A stretch of 64,000 nucleotides of DNA. Origin: an uncultured Roseovarius sp. (GTDB lineage Bacteria; Pseudomonadota; Alphaproteobacteria; Rhodobacterales; Rhodobacteraceae). The position numbers and the translations under genes are program-made. This document shows, piece by piece, positions 8,773 to 17,873 of the stretch (its first letter is position 1; each line of letters opens with the position of its first letter). The notes beneath the pieces are model-generated. The model was not told the DNA's origin. It saw only the letters and a program-made list of their open reading frames with translations, and ran no database searches. The stretch lies in assembly GCF_913057115.1 (NCBI RefSeq), contig NZ_CAJXNN010000018.1, positions 1-64,000 on the forward strand, in the 5' to 3' direction.

Positions 8773-9309
8773 ATGCGCTTCCCCTCACGTGCCCGCCATT
8801 GGCTGGCCCGCGTCAGCTTTCTTTGTCTTGTGGTTTCCAGCACACAGGCCGGCGCCAAGGACCTTCTGGCATGGCGCGAGGCCCGCGATATCCAGGCGCT
8901 CGTCGTGCAACTCGAAGGCTGGCTTGATGCCAAAACCGATCTGCCCCGTCGCGACACAGCCCCTGCCATCCGCCTGATCTCAATGGCGCATCTGGCGCGG
9001 CTTGCGCCAATACGCGCGGCGAACGAGGCCTCGCATACCCGTGGCCTGTATGATCCTGACACCGAGACCATTTGGCTAGTGCGGCCCTGGAGCCGCAAAA
9101 GCCCCTATGACGTCAGCGTCCTTTTACACGAACTCACCCACCACCGACAAGCCGAGCACGGCCATTGGTATTGCCCCGGCGCACAGGAATTGCCTGCCTA
9201 CCGGCTGCAACAGGCATGGCTCAACGAACTGGGTCTTGAGCCGAATGTAAACTGGATCGCAGTCATCCTCGAAGCAGGCTGCACATCGCGCGACTTCCAC
9301 CCAGACTGA
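8773..9309 (+). CDS. DUF6647-like secreted protein with HExxH motif
   Basis: This 178-residue protein has a signal-peptide-like N-terminus (MRFPSRARHWLARVSFLCLVVS, cleavage near TQAGA). The mature part carries HELTHH at residues 119-124, a zinc-protease-like motif, followed by PGAQELPAYRLQQAWL, which could supply a third ligand. This is the arrangement of DUF6647 proteins in Rhodobacteraceae. Enzymatic activity is not established. The ATG at 8773 directly precedes the signal peptide; an earlier one at 8737 would mask it. It is divergent from the LysR gene. Confidence 0.75.
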   Translation: MRFPSRARHWLARVSFLCLVVSSTQAGAKDLLAWREARDIQALVVQLEGWLDAKTDLPRRDTAPAIRLISMAHLARLAPIRAANEASHTRGLYDPDTETIWLVRPWSRKSPYDVSVLLHELTHHRQAEHGHWYCPGAQELPAYRLQQAWLNELGLEPNVNWIAVILEAGCTSRDFHPD

Positions 9310-9339
9310 AATGGCCTTTTGCGCTGTGCACCCGGCTTC

Positions 9340-9460
9340 TTCTGTTTCCAAATATCCTGGGGTGAGGCCGTAGGCCGAGGGGCAAAGCCCCTCTCCCGGC
9401 GCGCAAAAGCGCGCTTTAACCTGTCGCGCCGCAGGCGCGGCCTTTGGCTCAAGGGTCAAG
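9340..9460. repeat. mosaic intergenic hairpin element, copy B
   Basis: This lies between the convergent DUF6647 and trxB genes. It repeats the module order of the element at 120-300: a TTTCC-AAATA segment, GGGGCAAAGCCCC, the stem GCGCGCAAAAGCGCGC, then CGCGCCGCAGGCGCG and CCTTT. Similarity between copies is strongest in the last three modules. Stacked stems at the 3' ends of purK and trxB suggest a shared role in transcript ends, but mobility cannot be judged. Confidence 0.55.
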
Positions 9461-10436
9461 CTTGCGGGACATAGGCCTCGGGGGCAGGGGCCTCATCCTC
9501 CATCTCGGCGATGAACTTTTCGGCATCCAGCGCCGCCATGCAGCCCATCCCGGCGCTGGTCACCGCCTGACGATAGATATGGTCGGTCAGGTCCCCGGCC
9601 GCGAACAGACCCGGCACCGAGGTGCGGGTGCTGCCCGCTTCGACCTTCACATATTCGCCGTGGTGCATTTCGACCTTGCCTTTGACCAATTCGTTGGCGG
9701 GTGCGTGACCAATCGCAATGAAAACACCCTTGCAGGGGATGTCCTGTGTCTCGCCGGTTTTCGAATGCTTGACGCGCACGCCGGTCACACCCTTGGGGTT
9801 GTCATCGCCCAGAACCTCGTCCAGCTCATGAAACCAAAGCGGTTCGATCTTGGGGTGCTTCAGCAGACGGTCCTGCAAAATCTTCTCGGCGCGCAACTCG
9901 TCGCGGCGGTGGATCAGTGTGACCTTGGAGGCGAAATTCGTCAGGAAGAGCGCCTCTTCCACGGCGGTGTTGCCGCCGCCGACCACCACGATCTCCTGAC
10001 CGCGATAGAAAAAGCCGTCACAGGTGGCACAGGCCGAGACGCCAAAGCCCTTGAAAGCCTCTTCGCTCTCCAGCCCCAGCCACTTGGCCCGCGCGCCGGT
10101 GGCCAAGATCACGCTGTCGGCGGTGTAGGTTGTGCCGCTGTCGCCCTTGGCCACGAAGGGGCGGCTTTCCACGTCCAGCTCGGTGATGATATCCCCGATG
10201 ATCTCGCAGCCCATCTCCTTGGCATGCGCTTCCATGCGCACCATCAGGTCCGGACCTTGCACCTCGGTATCACCGGGCCAGTTCTCGACCTCGGTCGTGG
10301 TGGTCAGCTGCCCGCCCGGTTCGATCCCCTGCACGAGGATCGGCTCCAGCATGGCGCGGCTGGCATAGACCCCGGCGGTATAGCCCGCCGGGCCCGAGCC
10401 GATGATCAGGGTTTTGGTATGACGGGTTTCGCCCAT
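9456..10436 (-). CDS. trxB: thioredoxin-disulfide reductase
   Basis: TrxB is a cytosolic flavoenzyme that passes electrons from NADPH through FAD to thioredoxin. The 326-residue protein has the FAD loop GSGPAGYTAG near residues 13-22, the redox-active CATC at 136-139 and the NADPH loop VVGGGNTAVEEAL after it. The C-terminal FAD segment reads LFAAGDLTDHIYRQAVTSAG. Length and motif order are standard. It is transcribed divergently from an Lrp-type regulator 208 bp away. Confidence 0.96.
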   Translation of the reverse strand: MGETRHTKTLIIGSGPAGYTAGVYASRAMLEPILVQGIEPGGQLTTTTEVENWPGDTEVQGPDLMVRMEAHAKEMGCEIIGDIITELDVESRPFVAKGDSGTTYTADSVILATGARAKWLGLESEEAFKGFGVSACATCDGFFYRGQEIVVVGGGNTAVEEALFLTNFASKVTLIHRRDELRAEKILQDRLLKHPKIEPLWFHELDEVLGDDNPKGVTGVRVKHSKTGETQDIPCKGVFIAIGHAPANELVKGKVEMHHGEYVKVEAGSTRTSVPGLFAAGDLTDHIYRQAVTSAGMGCMAALDAEKFIAEMEDEAPAPEAYVPQA

Positions 10437-10644
10437 GGGTCACCTGTAGCGTTATCGGGTTGCATCAAAAGTCGTGGCAGATATAGCCCTGTGACGCGGT
10501 GCATGTAACCCCCACCGCAAGGTCAGGAGATAGCATCGGCAATCTTTTTGACCATGAAACGATATTGCGCCTTGGCGAAACATTATTGCGCGCATATATG
10601 GGCGTGATATAACAATCGAGAAACACGCCGAAGGATCGCCCAAG

Positions 10645-11145
10645 ATGCCCGCAACCCGCCTTGACCCCATTGACCGCAAGATACTGGCCGAACTTCAGGC
10701 CGACGGTCGCATGACCAATGTAGAATTGGCCAAGCGTGTGGGAATCTCGGCTCCGCCCTGTCTGCGCCGTGTGCGCACGCTTGAGGAGCAGGGCTTTATC
10801 AAGGGCTACCATGCGGATGTGGACGCCCGCGAATTGGGCTTCGAAGTACAGGTTTTCGCCAGCGTCGGCTTGCAAAAACAGGCCGAGGCCGACCTCAGCG
10901 CATTCGAGGAACGCTGCAACGACTGGCCCTTGGTGCGCGAGTGTCACATGCTCAATGGCGAAGTTGATTTCATCCTCAAATGCGTGGCGCCTGACCTCTC
11001 GACCTTCCAACGCTTTCTGACCGAAGAATTGACTGCCGCCGAGAACGTGGCCAGCGTCAAGACCTCATTGGTCATTCGCGGCGCCAAGGACGAACCGGGT
11101 GTACCCTTCGACATCCTTGAAGAGAGATTGACCCAAAGCGCCTAG
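10645..11145 (+). CDS. Lrp/AsnC-family transcriptional regulator
   Basis: This 166-residue regulator has the AsnC-type helix-turn-helix (LDPIDRKILAELQADGRMT, then VELAKRVGISAPPCLRRVRTLE) and a C-terminal RAM ligand/oligomer domain (LVRECHMLNGEVDFILKCVAPD). The family senses amino acids. It diverges from trxB and in many roseobacters sits in just this place, so trxB or itself are possible targets. Its 3' end overlaps the convergent Hint-domain gene by 4 bp. Confidence 0.92.
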   Translation: MPATRLDPIDRKILAELQADGRMTNVELAKRVGISAPPCLRRVRTLEEQGFIKGYHADVDARELGFEVQVFASVGLQKQAEADLSAFEERCNDWPLVRECHMLNGEVDFILKCVAPDLSTFQRFLTEELTAAENVASVKTSLVIRGAKDEPGVPFDILEERLTQSA

Positions 11146-11936
11146 GCCGCTTCCAGTTCATCCGCTGACATCAACGGCAAACGCAGATGCGACAGCCCGC
11201 CGAACTCATGCGGTGCCTTGATGTGCGGGAAGAATGACAGGAACAGGCCAAGCATCTTATCGCCGATCTTGCGCTCGAACCCCGATCCCGGGTGATAGCT
11301 TTCGACCGAAAGGCCGCCCGCGTTGATCGTGGCATGCTTTGCAAGACACAGATGGTAAACGCTCACCGGTCGTGGCGGCATGACCTCGATAACGCCATGC
11401 CCGTCGTGCAGATGATGCATGGGCGTCAGTATCTTTTCATTGCCGATCTGCTCGCGAAGCCGCGCCGCCGGGGCCAGAACCCGTGCGCCGGGACCGAACA
11501 TTATATTGGTCATGGGTTTGCCCATGCCAAAGGCCTCGGGCATGACACGGGTCATCCTTGCCTCGGGCGGGGCGGGACTATCTGGTTTTGGCACAAGGGT
11601 CATCGACCCGACCCAAAGCAGGCGAGTGGGGCCGTATTCGGCTGTCACGATCTCGTCGCCGGGCAGCAAATCCTCGATTGCGACGGGGCCATGTGCGGTC
11701 TGAATCAGGGTGCCGCGTGCAAAGGCGGAAAATGCGGCCTCGAACAGCGGCAGCGCCGGGCCGATTTGCTCGGACTGGCGGATATCGCCATCCGCGCGCA
11801 GCGCCGAAATCTGATACTTCCGCATGACCAGAGCACGCCGGGATTTGGTCGGCGAAACGCCGGGGCCGATCCTGCGAGGGAGTGCTGTAGAAGGGGTGGC
11901 CGCCGAGAGGCGGGCGGCCGTGGAGGGGGTAGCCAT
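11142..11936 (-). CDS. Hint-domain protein lacking the splicing cysteine
   Basis: This 264-residue protein contains a Hedgehog/intein (Hint) fold starting about residue 69: FARGTLIQTAHGPVAIEDL, then LLPGDEIVTAEYGPTRLLWVG. Related Rhodobacteraceae proteins use it near secreted or calcium-binding proteins. The catalytic Cys/Ser expected just before the GT motif is replaced by Ala-Phe-Ala, so self-cleavage is unlikely. The N-terminal 50 residues are low complexity, rich in S, T, A and R. The 3' end overlaps the Lrp gene by 4 bp. No function can be assigned. Confidence 0.8.
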   Translation of the reverse strand: MATPSTAARLSAATPSTALPRRIGPGVSPTKSRRALVMRKYQISALRADGDIRQSEQIGPALPLFEAAFSAFARGTLIQTAHGPVAIEDLLPGDEIVTAEYGPTRLLWVGSMTLVPKPDSPAPPEARMTRVMPEAFGMGKPMTNIMFGPGARVLAPAARLREQIGNEKILTPMHHLHDGHGVIEVMPPRPVSVYHLCLAKHATINAGGLSVESYHPGSGFERKIGDKMLGLFLSFFPHIKAPHEFGGLSHLRLPLMSADELEAA

Positions 11937-12179
11937 GATGCGTCACCTTTTCAGGTCGTCACACCCGCGCCGGCCCCCACCGACAACGACAGACTGACGA
12001 ATACTGCTTACGTCTTGTGAAAACAGTAGGGCACCGTGGGCGATATTTCGTCAAATTCTTGTGGGAATTGTCACTGCTCCAGTCGCAATGGTGCCTAGAG
12101 CCGGAATTTGTTTCGCGCTTGTTAACGCACCTGCCACATTCTCCTCACCGAACGGTTTTGGGGCTGTCGAATCAGGGCA

Positions 12180-12210
12180 AAAAAATGAGGTCTCCATCAG
12201 GAGACCTCAT
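12180..12210 (-). terminator. intrinsic terminator of the 43-residue gene
   Basis: A perfect 10-bp stem ATGAGGTCTC/GAGACCTCAT (12185-12194 and 12201-12210, loop CATCAG) is followed on the minus strand by TTTTT. It lies 47 bp past the small gene ending at 12257 and argues that this gene is really expressed. The rest of 11937-12179 holds nothing I can identify except probable promoter sequence for the Hint gene. Confidence 0.75.
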
Positions 12211-12256
12211 GACACCGATGCCTGGAGGAATCGGGCTACGTCAGGGCCGGCTGCTT

Positions 12257-12388
12257 TCAGGCAGACTTGAGCTTGGCCATAGCAAGGATCGCCGGGCGCG
12301 GCTTGCGCTTTGCGCTGCGTTGAAACGGCAGGGCCGGGGCCTCTTGTTTGCTGGTTTCGATAACGCTTTTCATCCAACGCTTTTTCAT
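12257..12388 (-). CDS. conserved-looking 43-residue basic protein
   Basis: This is a small basic protein beginning MKKRWMKSVIETSKQEAPAL and ending in a Lys/Arg/Ala-rich tail. I recognise the KRWMKSV-x3-APALP pattern as recurring in Rhodobacteraceae but know no function. The start at 12388 has AGAGGA 8 bp upstream. The frame extends upstream to 12532 but that part is unlikely to be translated. A textbook terminator follows, and an AT-rich stretch at 12540-12600 probably holds the promoter. No other feature is seen in 12389-12668. Confidence 0.7.
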   Translation of the reverse strand: MKKRWMKSVIETSKQEAPALPFQRSAKRKPRPAILAMAKLKSA

Positions 12389-12668
12389 GGTTTTGTCCTC
12401 TGCTTTGGCCTGCCCTTGCAGGGCTGTTGTATCCGATTGCCACCAAGTATTGCGGTGGTTTGCGGCCATCTTTTGACGCGATGCGAGAAAATCGGAAGCT
12501 TTTTGAGGGACGGTGTCGGGAAAATTTGGCAAGAGGCAGGGTTTCTCATAAAATATTGAATTTATTGTATTTTAAAAAATAGAAGCGCAGCAATATCAAG
12601 GAAATCCAAGCATTGTTTCCATTAATTGGGGCAATCCTGTGGGCATGTTTGCCCGGTTTTGGCCTGAT

Positions 12669-13424
12669 TCAAAGCCGAATGGCGGAGATCATGCGGCCGT
12701 AATCCGCTTCACCCGCATGTGTCGCCCGGCGGTATGAGAAAAACCGTTCTGGATCGGAATAGGTGCAATGCCGCGTCCATTCCGCTTTGCCAATGCCAGC
12801 CTGCCGCATACGGTGCAGCCCGAAGGCCGGCAGGTCGAACAAGTACCTGTCGCCCTCGCCATTGGCGAAGAAGCGGTGGTTTTCGGGGTCGTCGTCCATG
12901 AACTCTTCAAGAAACTCCGGACCCACCTCGTAGGCGCGCTGACTGATCGAAGGGCCGATAACGGCGTGCAAGGCCTCTCGCTCGGCCCCCAAGCCTTCCA
13001 TCGCCTCGATCGTGGCTTCCAGCACGCCATCCAAGGCCCCACGCCATCCGGCGTGCGCGGCGCCGACAACGCCGTTCTCGGCATCGGCGAAGAGCACGGG
13101 CTGGCAATCCGCGGTCAATACGGCGAGCGCCACGCCCGGCGTCGCGGACACGAGACCGTCGGCCTTGGGGCGAACGGCCAAGGGGCCATCCACTGTTGCC
13201 ACGTCCGCCGAATGAACCTGATGCACGGTGATGAGGTTTTCCGGGGCGACGTGCATGGCGTCGGCCACGCGTGTTTTGTTGATGCTGACGATTTCGGATT
13301 GATCCGATGATCCCTGCCCACAGTTGAGGCCCTGAAACACCCCGGACGAGGCCCCGCCCTTGCGGGTAAAGAACCCGTGCCGCAGCGGTGCAAGGCTGTC
13401 GGATGTTAGGATCTCCAATGTCAT
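12669..13424 (-). CDS. pgeF: YfiH/PgeF-type multi-copper polyphenol oxidase domain protein
   Basis: This 251-residue cytosolic protein of the laccase-domain (DUF152) family acts on purine nucleosides in characterised homologues and was first linked to peptidoglycan fidelity. The metal-binding residues are visible in HQVHSADVATVD, LTADCQPVLFAD and GAAHAGWRGAL (His, Cys, His). Its start overlaps the end of the upstream MidA-like gene by 4 bp (ATGA), and that gene overlaps lgt likewise, so lgt-midA-pgeF is one operon. Confidence 0.92.
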   Translation of the reverse strand: MTLEILTSDSLAPLRHGFFTRKGGASSGVFQGLNCGQGSSDQSEIVSINKTRVADAMHVAPENLITVHQVHSADVATVDGPLAVRPKADGLVSATPGVALAVLTADCQPVLFADAENGVVGAAHAGWRGALDGVLEATIEAMEGLGAEREALHAVIGPSISQRAYEVGPEFLEEFMDDDPENHRFFANGEGDRYLFDLPAFGLHRMRQAGIGKAEWTRHCTYSDPERFFSYRRATHAGEADYGRMISAIRL

Positions 13425-14485
13425 GCCTCGAACCCCGGTGGTAGTGCGGCGCCTTCCGGATAAAGCGCCATGGCTTTGAAGAGCGTCCCCATTTCCTGTG
13501 GGTGGGTCAAGCGCCGATGCGCGGCGATGTGCTGACTCAGCGTATCGCCACTCAGCCGCTTGGCAAGAGCTTGCGCGCGCTGCGTGATGCCAAGGCGCTC
13601 AAGCAAAACCCCTTGCGGGGTCAGCCGACTATGTGCCGTTGGCGCGGCCCGCGCCAAGGCTTCGAAATCCACATGCGCGGTCAGGTCCGCCGTACCGGGG
13701 GTATCGAAGGGATCTACAGGTTCATGCGCTTGCAGCGCCTGAAATGTATCGCCCAACGAGCGCCAGTCGCCATAATCCACGATCAGTGCAGTGCCGCCCC
13801 GCAATTTGATCTTCGCGCCAATCGTCGCTGCAATGGCCTGTGCCGGGCTTGAAAACTCAACCACATCGCCGGGCCGCGTATCCTCAAGACGATGCTGCAA
13901 GGCGGGCAGCGGGGTTGCATCGCTCAGGCCAAGGGTCAACCGCCCGTCCTGCATACCAACGCAGCGCTCGCGCCATAGCTCGCCCTCGGCGCGCTCCACC
14001 TGGCGTATCGGCAGCGCATCGAAAAATTCATTGGCCACCAGATAAAGCGGGGCGTCGGGCAATGCCTCGACGCTTTTGTGCCACACGACACCCTCGCGCC
14101 CCAGCGTTTCGGCCTGCACAGCCCGCAAGGCGGGCGAGGTTTCGACCAAATGAACTGACATCGCTGCATGAAACCCCGAAACCGCGCGAGTCGCCCGCAG
14201 GATATCCGCCATCAGCGTCCCGCGACCGGGCCCAAGCTCGGCCAGGGTAAACCGTTCCGGTGTACCCTGTTCCATCCAGGCCTGTGCCAAGGTCAGACCG
14301 ATCAATTCGCCGAACATCTGGCTGGTCTCGGGCGCGGTGATGAAATCGCCCGCCGTTCCCAAGGGGTCGCGGGTTGTGTAATAGCCATGCTCAGGGTGCG
14401 ACAGGCAAAGCCCCATGTATTCCGACAGGGGCATTGGCCCCTCGGCCGCGACCCGCTTGACGATGATATCGTGCAGGCCGCTCAT
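13421..14485 (-). CDS. MidA/NDUFAF7-like SAM-dependent methyltransferase
   Basis: This 354-residue protein is of the DUF185 family, whose mitochondrial member methylates an arginine of complex I subunit NDUFS2. It has the N-terminal family block [20 protein letters not shown], then the SAM site [19 protein letters not shown] and [15 protein letters not shown] choose the ATG at 14485, which overlaps the lgt stop by 4 bp; the longer frame to 14575 intrudes into lgt. The role in complex I is by homology. Confidence 0.88.
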   Translation of the reverse strand: MSGLHDIIVKRVAAEGPMPLSEYMGLCLSHPEHGYYTTRDPLGTAGDFITAPETSQMFGELIGLTLAQAWMEQGTPERFTLAELGPGRGTLMADILRATRAVSGFHAAMSVHLVETSPALRAVQAETLGREGVVWHKSVEALPDAPLYLVANEFFDALPIRQVERAEGELWRERCVGMQDGRLTLGLSDATPLPALQHRLEDTRPGDVVEFSSPAQAIAATIGAKIKLRGGTALIVDYGDWRSLGDTFQALQAHEPVDPFDTPGTADLTAHVDFEALARAAPTAHSRLTPQGVLLERLGITQRAQALAKRLSGDTLSQHIAAHRRLTHPQEMGTLFKAMALYPEGAALPPGFEA

Positions 14486-15372
14486 GCCGCCCTTCGGGCC
14501 TTGGCGATCACCAACAGGATCCCCCCGAACACCACCATGGGAAGTGACAACAGCTGCCCCATGCTCAGGCCCCACTCACCTGCCTGAACCACATATCCTA
14601 GGGGATTGTCCGGCGTGATGAATTGCGCATCCGCTTGCCGGACAAACTCCACGACAAAGCGTGAAAGCCCATAGCCGATGAAGAAGACGCCCGAGACCAA
14701 GCCCGGCATCCACAGCGCCCGCTGCCGCCAGACCAGCCATAGAAGAACAGCGCCCAGAACCAACCCCTCAAGCCCTGCCTCGTAAAGCTGTGAAGGGTGC
14801 CGCGCACAGGGTCCTGCCACATTCGGGCAATCCTGTGCCGCCGCCGTCGGGAAGACGACTCCCCAAGGCAGGTCCGTGGGCCGTCCCCAAAGCTCGGCGT
14901 TGATGAAGTTTGCGATGCGACCCAACAAAAGCCCCGCGGGTGTTGCCATGCAAAGCACATCCGCCAGCGACAGGAACGGCACGCGGCGCGTCCTTGCAAA
15001 GGCGAAACAGGCCACCATCACACCAAGCAATCCACCGTGAAAGGCCATGCCGCCTTGCCAGACCTTCAAGATCTCAACCGGGTTTTGCAGATAATACCCC
15101 GGCTGGTAGAACAAAACGAAGCCCAGCCGCCCACCAAGGATGACCCCAAGGATCACCCAAGTGAGAAGGTCTTCCACATCCCTCGATGTCAAAGGCGCCT
15201 CACCGCCGCGCCACAAATGCCCACGCCGCACTGCCATCACCACCAACCGCCAGCCCAGAACGATGCCCACGATATAGGCCAGTGCATACCAACGCAGAGC
15301 AAATTCCATGCCAAACAGCGAGATGCTGAAAATCTCGGGTGAAATATCGGGAAAGGGGATCACGGCCTGCAT
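14482..15372 (-). CDS. lgt: prolipoprotein diacylglyceryl transferase
   Basis: Lgt is an inner-membrane enzyme that attaches diacylglycerol from phosphatidylglycerol to the lipobox cysteine of prolipoproteins. The 296-residue protein has about seven hydrophobic segments, the [19 protein letters not shown] block, the Lgt signature [20 protein letters not shown] and [15 protein letters not shown]. It is the first gene of the lgt-midA-pgeF operon and diverges from ubiK across 97 bp. Confidence 0.96.
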   Translation of the reverse strand: MQAVIPFPDISPEIFSISLFGMEFALRWYALAYIVGIVLGWRLVVMAVRRGHLWRGGEAPLTSRDVEDLLTWVILGVILGGRLGFVLFYQPGYYLQNPVEILKVWQGGMAFHGGLLGVMVACFAFARTRRVPFLSLADVLCMATPAGLLLGRIANFINAELWGRPTDLPWGVVFPTAAAQDCPNVAGPCARHPSQLYEAGLEGLVLGAVLLWLVWRQRALWMPGLVSGVFFIGYGLSRFVVEFVRQADAQFITPDNPLGYVVQAGEWGLSMGQLLSLPMVVFGGILLVIAKARRAA

Positions 15373-15469
15373 GTGCGTCTCTGTGCCTCTGGTTTGCGGG
15401 GGAAGTCAATCCTTGTCCCTTGTCTCTCATATGCCCATATAAGGGCAAAGCCCAACCGGAGTATGACCC

Positions 15470-15709
15470 ATGCAATCCCGTAACAAAGTGCTCGACGATA
15501 TTTCGCAGTTGATGACCAATGCCATGGGCGTGGCTCAGGGCGCGAAAGATGAGGCCGAAACCGCCATGAAATCGATGATGGACCGCTGGCTTGCCGACCG
15601 CGATTTCGTCACCCGTGAAGAGTTCGACGCCGTTCGCGCCATGGCCCAAAAAGCCCGTGAAGAAAACGAAGCGCTCAAAGCGCGCATCGAGGCACTTGAG
15701 AAGAAGTGA
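15470..15709 (+). CDS. ubiK: UbiK/BMFP-family accessory factor
   Basis: This is a 79-residue coiled-coil protein (BMFP/YqiC family). UbiK-type proteins are membrane-binding accessory factors for the aerobic ubiquinone biosynthesis complex. The pattern MQSRNKVLDDISQLMTNAMG, then a C-terminal leucine-zipper-like helix (FDAVRAMAQKAREENEAL) is typical. It is divergent from lgt. In relatives I recall it lying close to ybjN-proC-csaA, which here are about 34 kb away beyond the eCIS locus. Confidence 0.85.
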   Translation: MQSRNKVLDDISQLMTNAMGVAQGAKDEAETAMKSMMDRWLADRDFVTREEFDAVRAMAQKAREENEALKARIEALEKK

Positions 15710-15872
15710 GGGCGCGCCCTGAGCAGAAGGCCCGCATCCTGCGCCTCGACTGAACCCAGCGCTTGATTGAAATTGGTGCAAACGGAGCCTGCATGGGTAT
15801 TGCGCTTGTCTGGCTCTGCCGCGTCGCCGGCCGCACCATATGGCTGCCCATCCATGTCATGGAAGGCGCAGA

Positions 15873-16028
15873 GTGAGTATTCTGTCTGATCCGCTGCCCA
15901 AGGTGATCGAATCGCGCGACCGCCGCGAAGCGCCCGACATGACAAATGACGGACGTCCCCTGACCGAACTGGCCAGCGCCTTGCTCGACGCAGCGGCTGA
16001 GATTTTGGGTCCGTTGCACCGTCCTTGA
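15873..16028 (+). CDS. possible small protein, GTG start
   Basis: A 51-codon frame beginning VSILSDPLPKVIESRDRREA lies just before matB, with GGAAGG 6 bp upstream of the GTG and its stop 18 bp before the matB start. A 27-codon frame at 15793-15876 (MGIALVWLCRVAGRT) overlaps its start, which would permit translational coupling. No family is recognised. Both could be chance frames in the 337-bp gap between ubiK and matB. Confidence 0.3.
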   Translation: MSILSDPLPKVIESRDRREAPDMTNDGRPLTELASALLDAAAEILGPLHRP

Positions 16029-16046
16029 CCGAAGAAAGGTAAACAC

Positions 16047-17561
16047 ATGGCTAATCCCCTCTATGATGGACTCTTCGGTATCCATGCGGGCAAAACGACG
16101 CCCTTCCTGCATATCCCGGACGGGCGAACCATCACGCATCAGGAGTTCCTGTCCAAGGCCGCGCAACTCGCCACTGTCATGGTGCAGCTCGGCCTAACCC
16201 CCGGCGACAGGGTCGCGGCCCAAATCGAGAAATCCCCCGAGGCGCTGATGCTCTACGCCGCCTGCGCACAGGCCGGGTTGATTTTTCTCCCGCTCAATAC
16301 CGCCTATACCGCCGACGAACTCAGCTATTTCATTGAAAACAGCGGTGCGGTCCTTATCGTCTGCGATGGCAAGAACCAAGACAGGCTCGCGCCTCTCGCA
16401 CGTGGTCTAGGGGCACAGATCGAAACCTTGAACGCCGATGGTGGCGGCAGTCTATTGGACAAAGCCAAGACCGCCCCCAACAGCTTTGACACTGTCGCGC
16501 GCAGCGGCGAAGACCTTGCCGCCTTCCTATACACCTCCGGCACGACAGGGCGCTCCAAGGGCGCGATGCTGACCCAGAACAACTTGCTGTCCAATGCAAA
16601 AACCCTGGTCACCGAATGGCGTTTCACCGAGAAGGATGTCCTCCTTCACGCCTTGCCGATTTTCCACACCCACGGGCTCTTCGTGGCTACCAATATCGCA
16701 CTGGCCGCTGGAAGCAGCATGATCTTCCTGCCGAAATTCGACCTCGATCAGGTCATAACCCAACTTCCCAAGGCCACAAGCATGATGGGTGTGCCCACCT
16801 TCTACACCCGGTTAATTGGTGATGACAGATTCACCAAGGGCCTTGCCCAACACATGCGCCTGTTCGTATCGGGGTCTGCCCCGCTTCTGGCGGAAACCCA
16901 TGTGCAGTTCGAAGCGCGTACAGGCCATCGCATCCTCGAACGCTACGGCATGACAGAAACCAACATGAACACCTCTAATCCCTATGACGGCGAACGCCGC
17001 CCGGGAACGGTCGGCTTTCCCTTGCCGGGGGTTGAACTGAAGATTACCCACCCCGATACGGGAGATACCCTGCCCGCCGGCGAGATCGGCCAAATCGAAG
17101 TGCGTGGGCCAAACGTATTCAAGGGCTACTGGCAAATGCCGGAGAAAACCGCCGCTGAACTTCGCGAGGATGGGTTTTTCATAACCGGCGACTTGGGCAA
17201 GATCGACGAGGATGGCTACGTGCATATCGTCGGTCGCAACAAGGATCTCATCATTTCTGGGGGTTACAACATTTACCCCAAGGAAATCGAGTTGGTCTTG
17301 GACGAGCAACCCGGCGTTCTGGAGAGTGCCGTGATCGGTGTTCCGCACCCTGACTTCGGGGAAACGGTGGTGGGGATCATCGTGCCAGAGAAGGGCGCGA
17401 CACCGGATGCCGGTGCGATGATGGAGGCAACCGGTGAGGCGTTGGCCCGGTTCAAACACCCTCGCAAGATCGTCGTTCTGGACGAACTTCCGCGCAACAC
17501 GATGGGCAAGGTTCAAAAGAATGTCCTGCGAGAGCAGTACAAAGGCCTGTTCGTGTCCTGA
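16047..17561 (+). CDS. matB: malonyl-CoA synthetase (acyl-adenylate family)
   Basis: MatB activates malonate to malonyl-CoA with ATP. The 504-residue protein has the adenylate-forming motifs YTSGTTGRSKGAM, LERYGMTETNMNTS, FFITGDLGKIDEDGYVHIVG and the C-terminal catalytic lysine in PRNTMGKVQKNVL. The RYGMTETNMN context and 504-residue length fit MatB rather than longer acyl-CoA synthetases. Malonyl-CoA decarboxylase, its usual partner, is not visible here. GAAAGGT precedes the ATG. Confidence 0.85.
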   Translation: MANPLYDGLFGIHAGKTTPFLHIPDGRTITHQEFLSKAAQLATVMVQLGLTPGDRVAAQIEKSPEALMLYAACAQAGLIFLPLNTAYTADELSYFIENSGAVLIVCDGKNQDRLAPLARGLGAQIETLNADGGGSLLDKAKTAPNSFDTVARSGEDLAAFLYTSGTTGRSKGAMLTQNNLLSNAKTLVTEWRFTEKDVLLHALPIFHTHGLFVATNIALAAGSSMIFLPKFDLDQVITQLPKATSMMGVPTFYTRLIGDDRFTKGLAQHMRLFVSGSAPLLAETHVQFEARTGHRILERYGMTETNMNTSNPYDGERRPGTVGFPLPGVELKITHPDTGDTLPAGEIGQIEVRGPNVFKGYWQMPEKTAAELREDGFFITGDLGKIDEDGYVHIVGRNKDLIISGGYNIYPKEIELVLDEQPGVLESAVIGVPHPDFGETVVGIIVPEKGATPDAGAMMEATGEALARFKHPRKIVVLDELPRNTMGKVQKNVLREQYKGLFVS

Positions 17562-17873
17562 GCCTGCGGGCGCGCCTGCTACGTGAACCATGAACCGACG
17601 TTTCTCGCAGATGTTTTGACAAGGCGTCAAAGACGGAAAGCAGCCGCGATTTGCTGACTTCCGCTGGTTGCCGCGCCTAGGAGCTTGTGTCCTAAAGTAC
17701 TGAAGAAACACGTATTAATTGGCCGTCTCTTTCTGTGGATAACCAGAGGTTGCATAGAATCGTTTCCTGAGTCACTGTTTCACCCATAGGCGCAGCCATA
17801 ATTTTTCGCGCCATCAATTAAGACATGACCAGTGAAATTGGCACCTTTCCTTTATCCAAGGGACTGTTGGACG
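17562..17873. other. intergenic region before the eCIS regulator
   Basis: This 312-bp gap holds no convincing gene. It contains one exact DnaA-box-like sequence (TGTGGATAA, near 17735) and AT-richer stretches at 17705-17720 and 17800-17820 that probably include the promoter of the regulator at 17874. I could not place -35 and -10 boxes with confidence. The GC drop relative to matB marks the left border of the eCIS locus. Confidence 0.4.

Noticed and set aside
12017-12559. 180-codon plus-strand frame
   Set aside because: It runs antisense through the 43-residue gene and its terminator and has no recognisable protein pattern.
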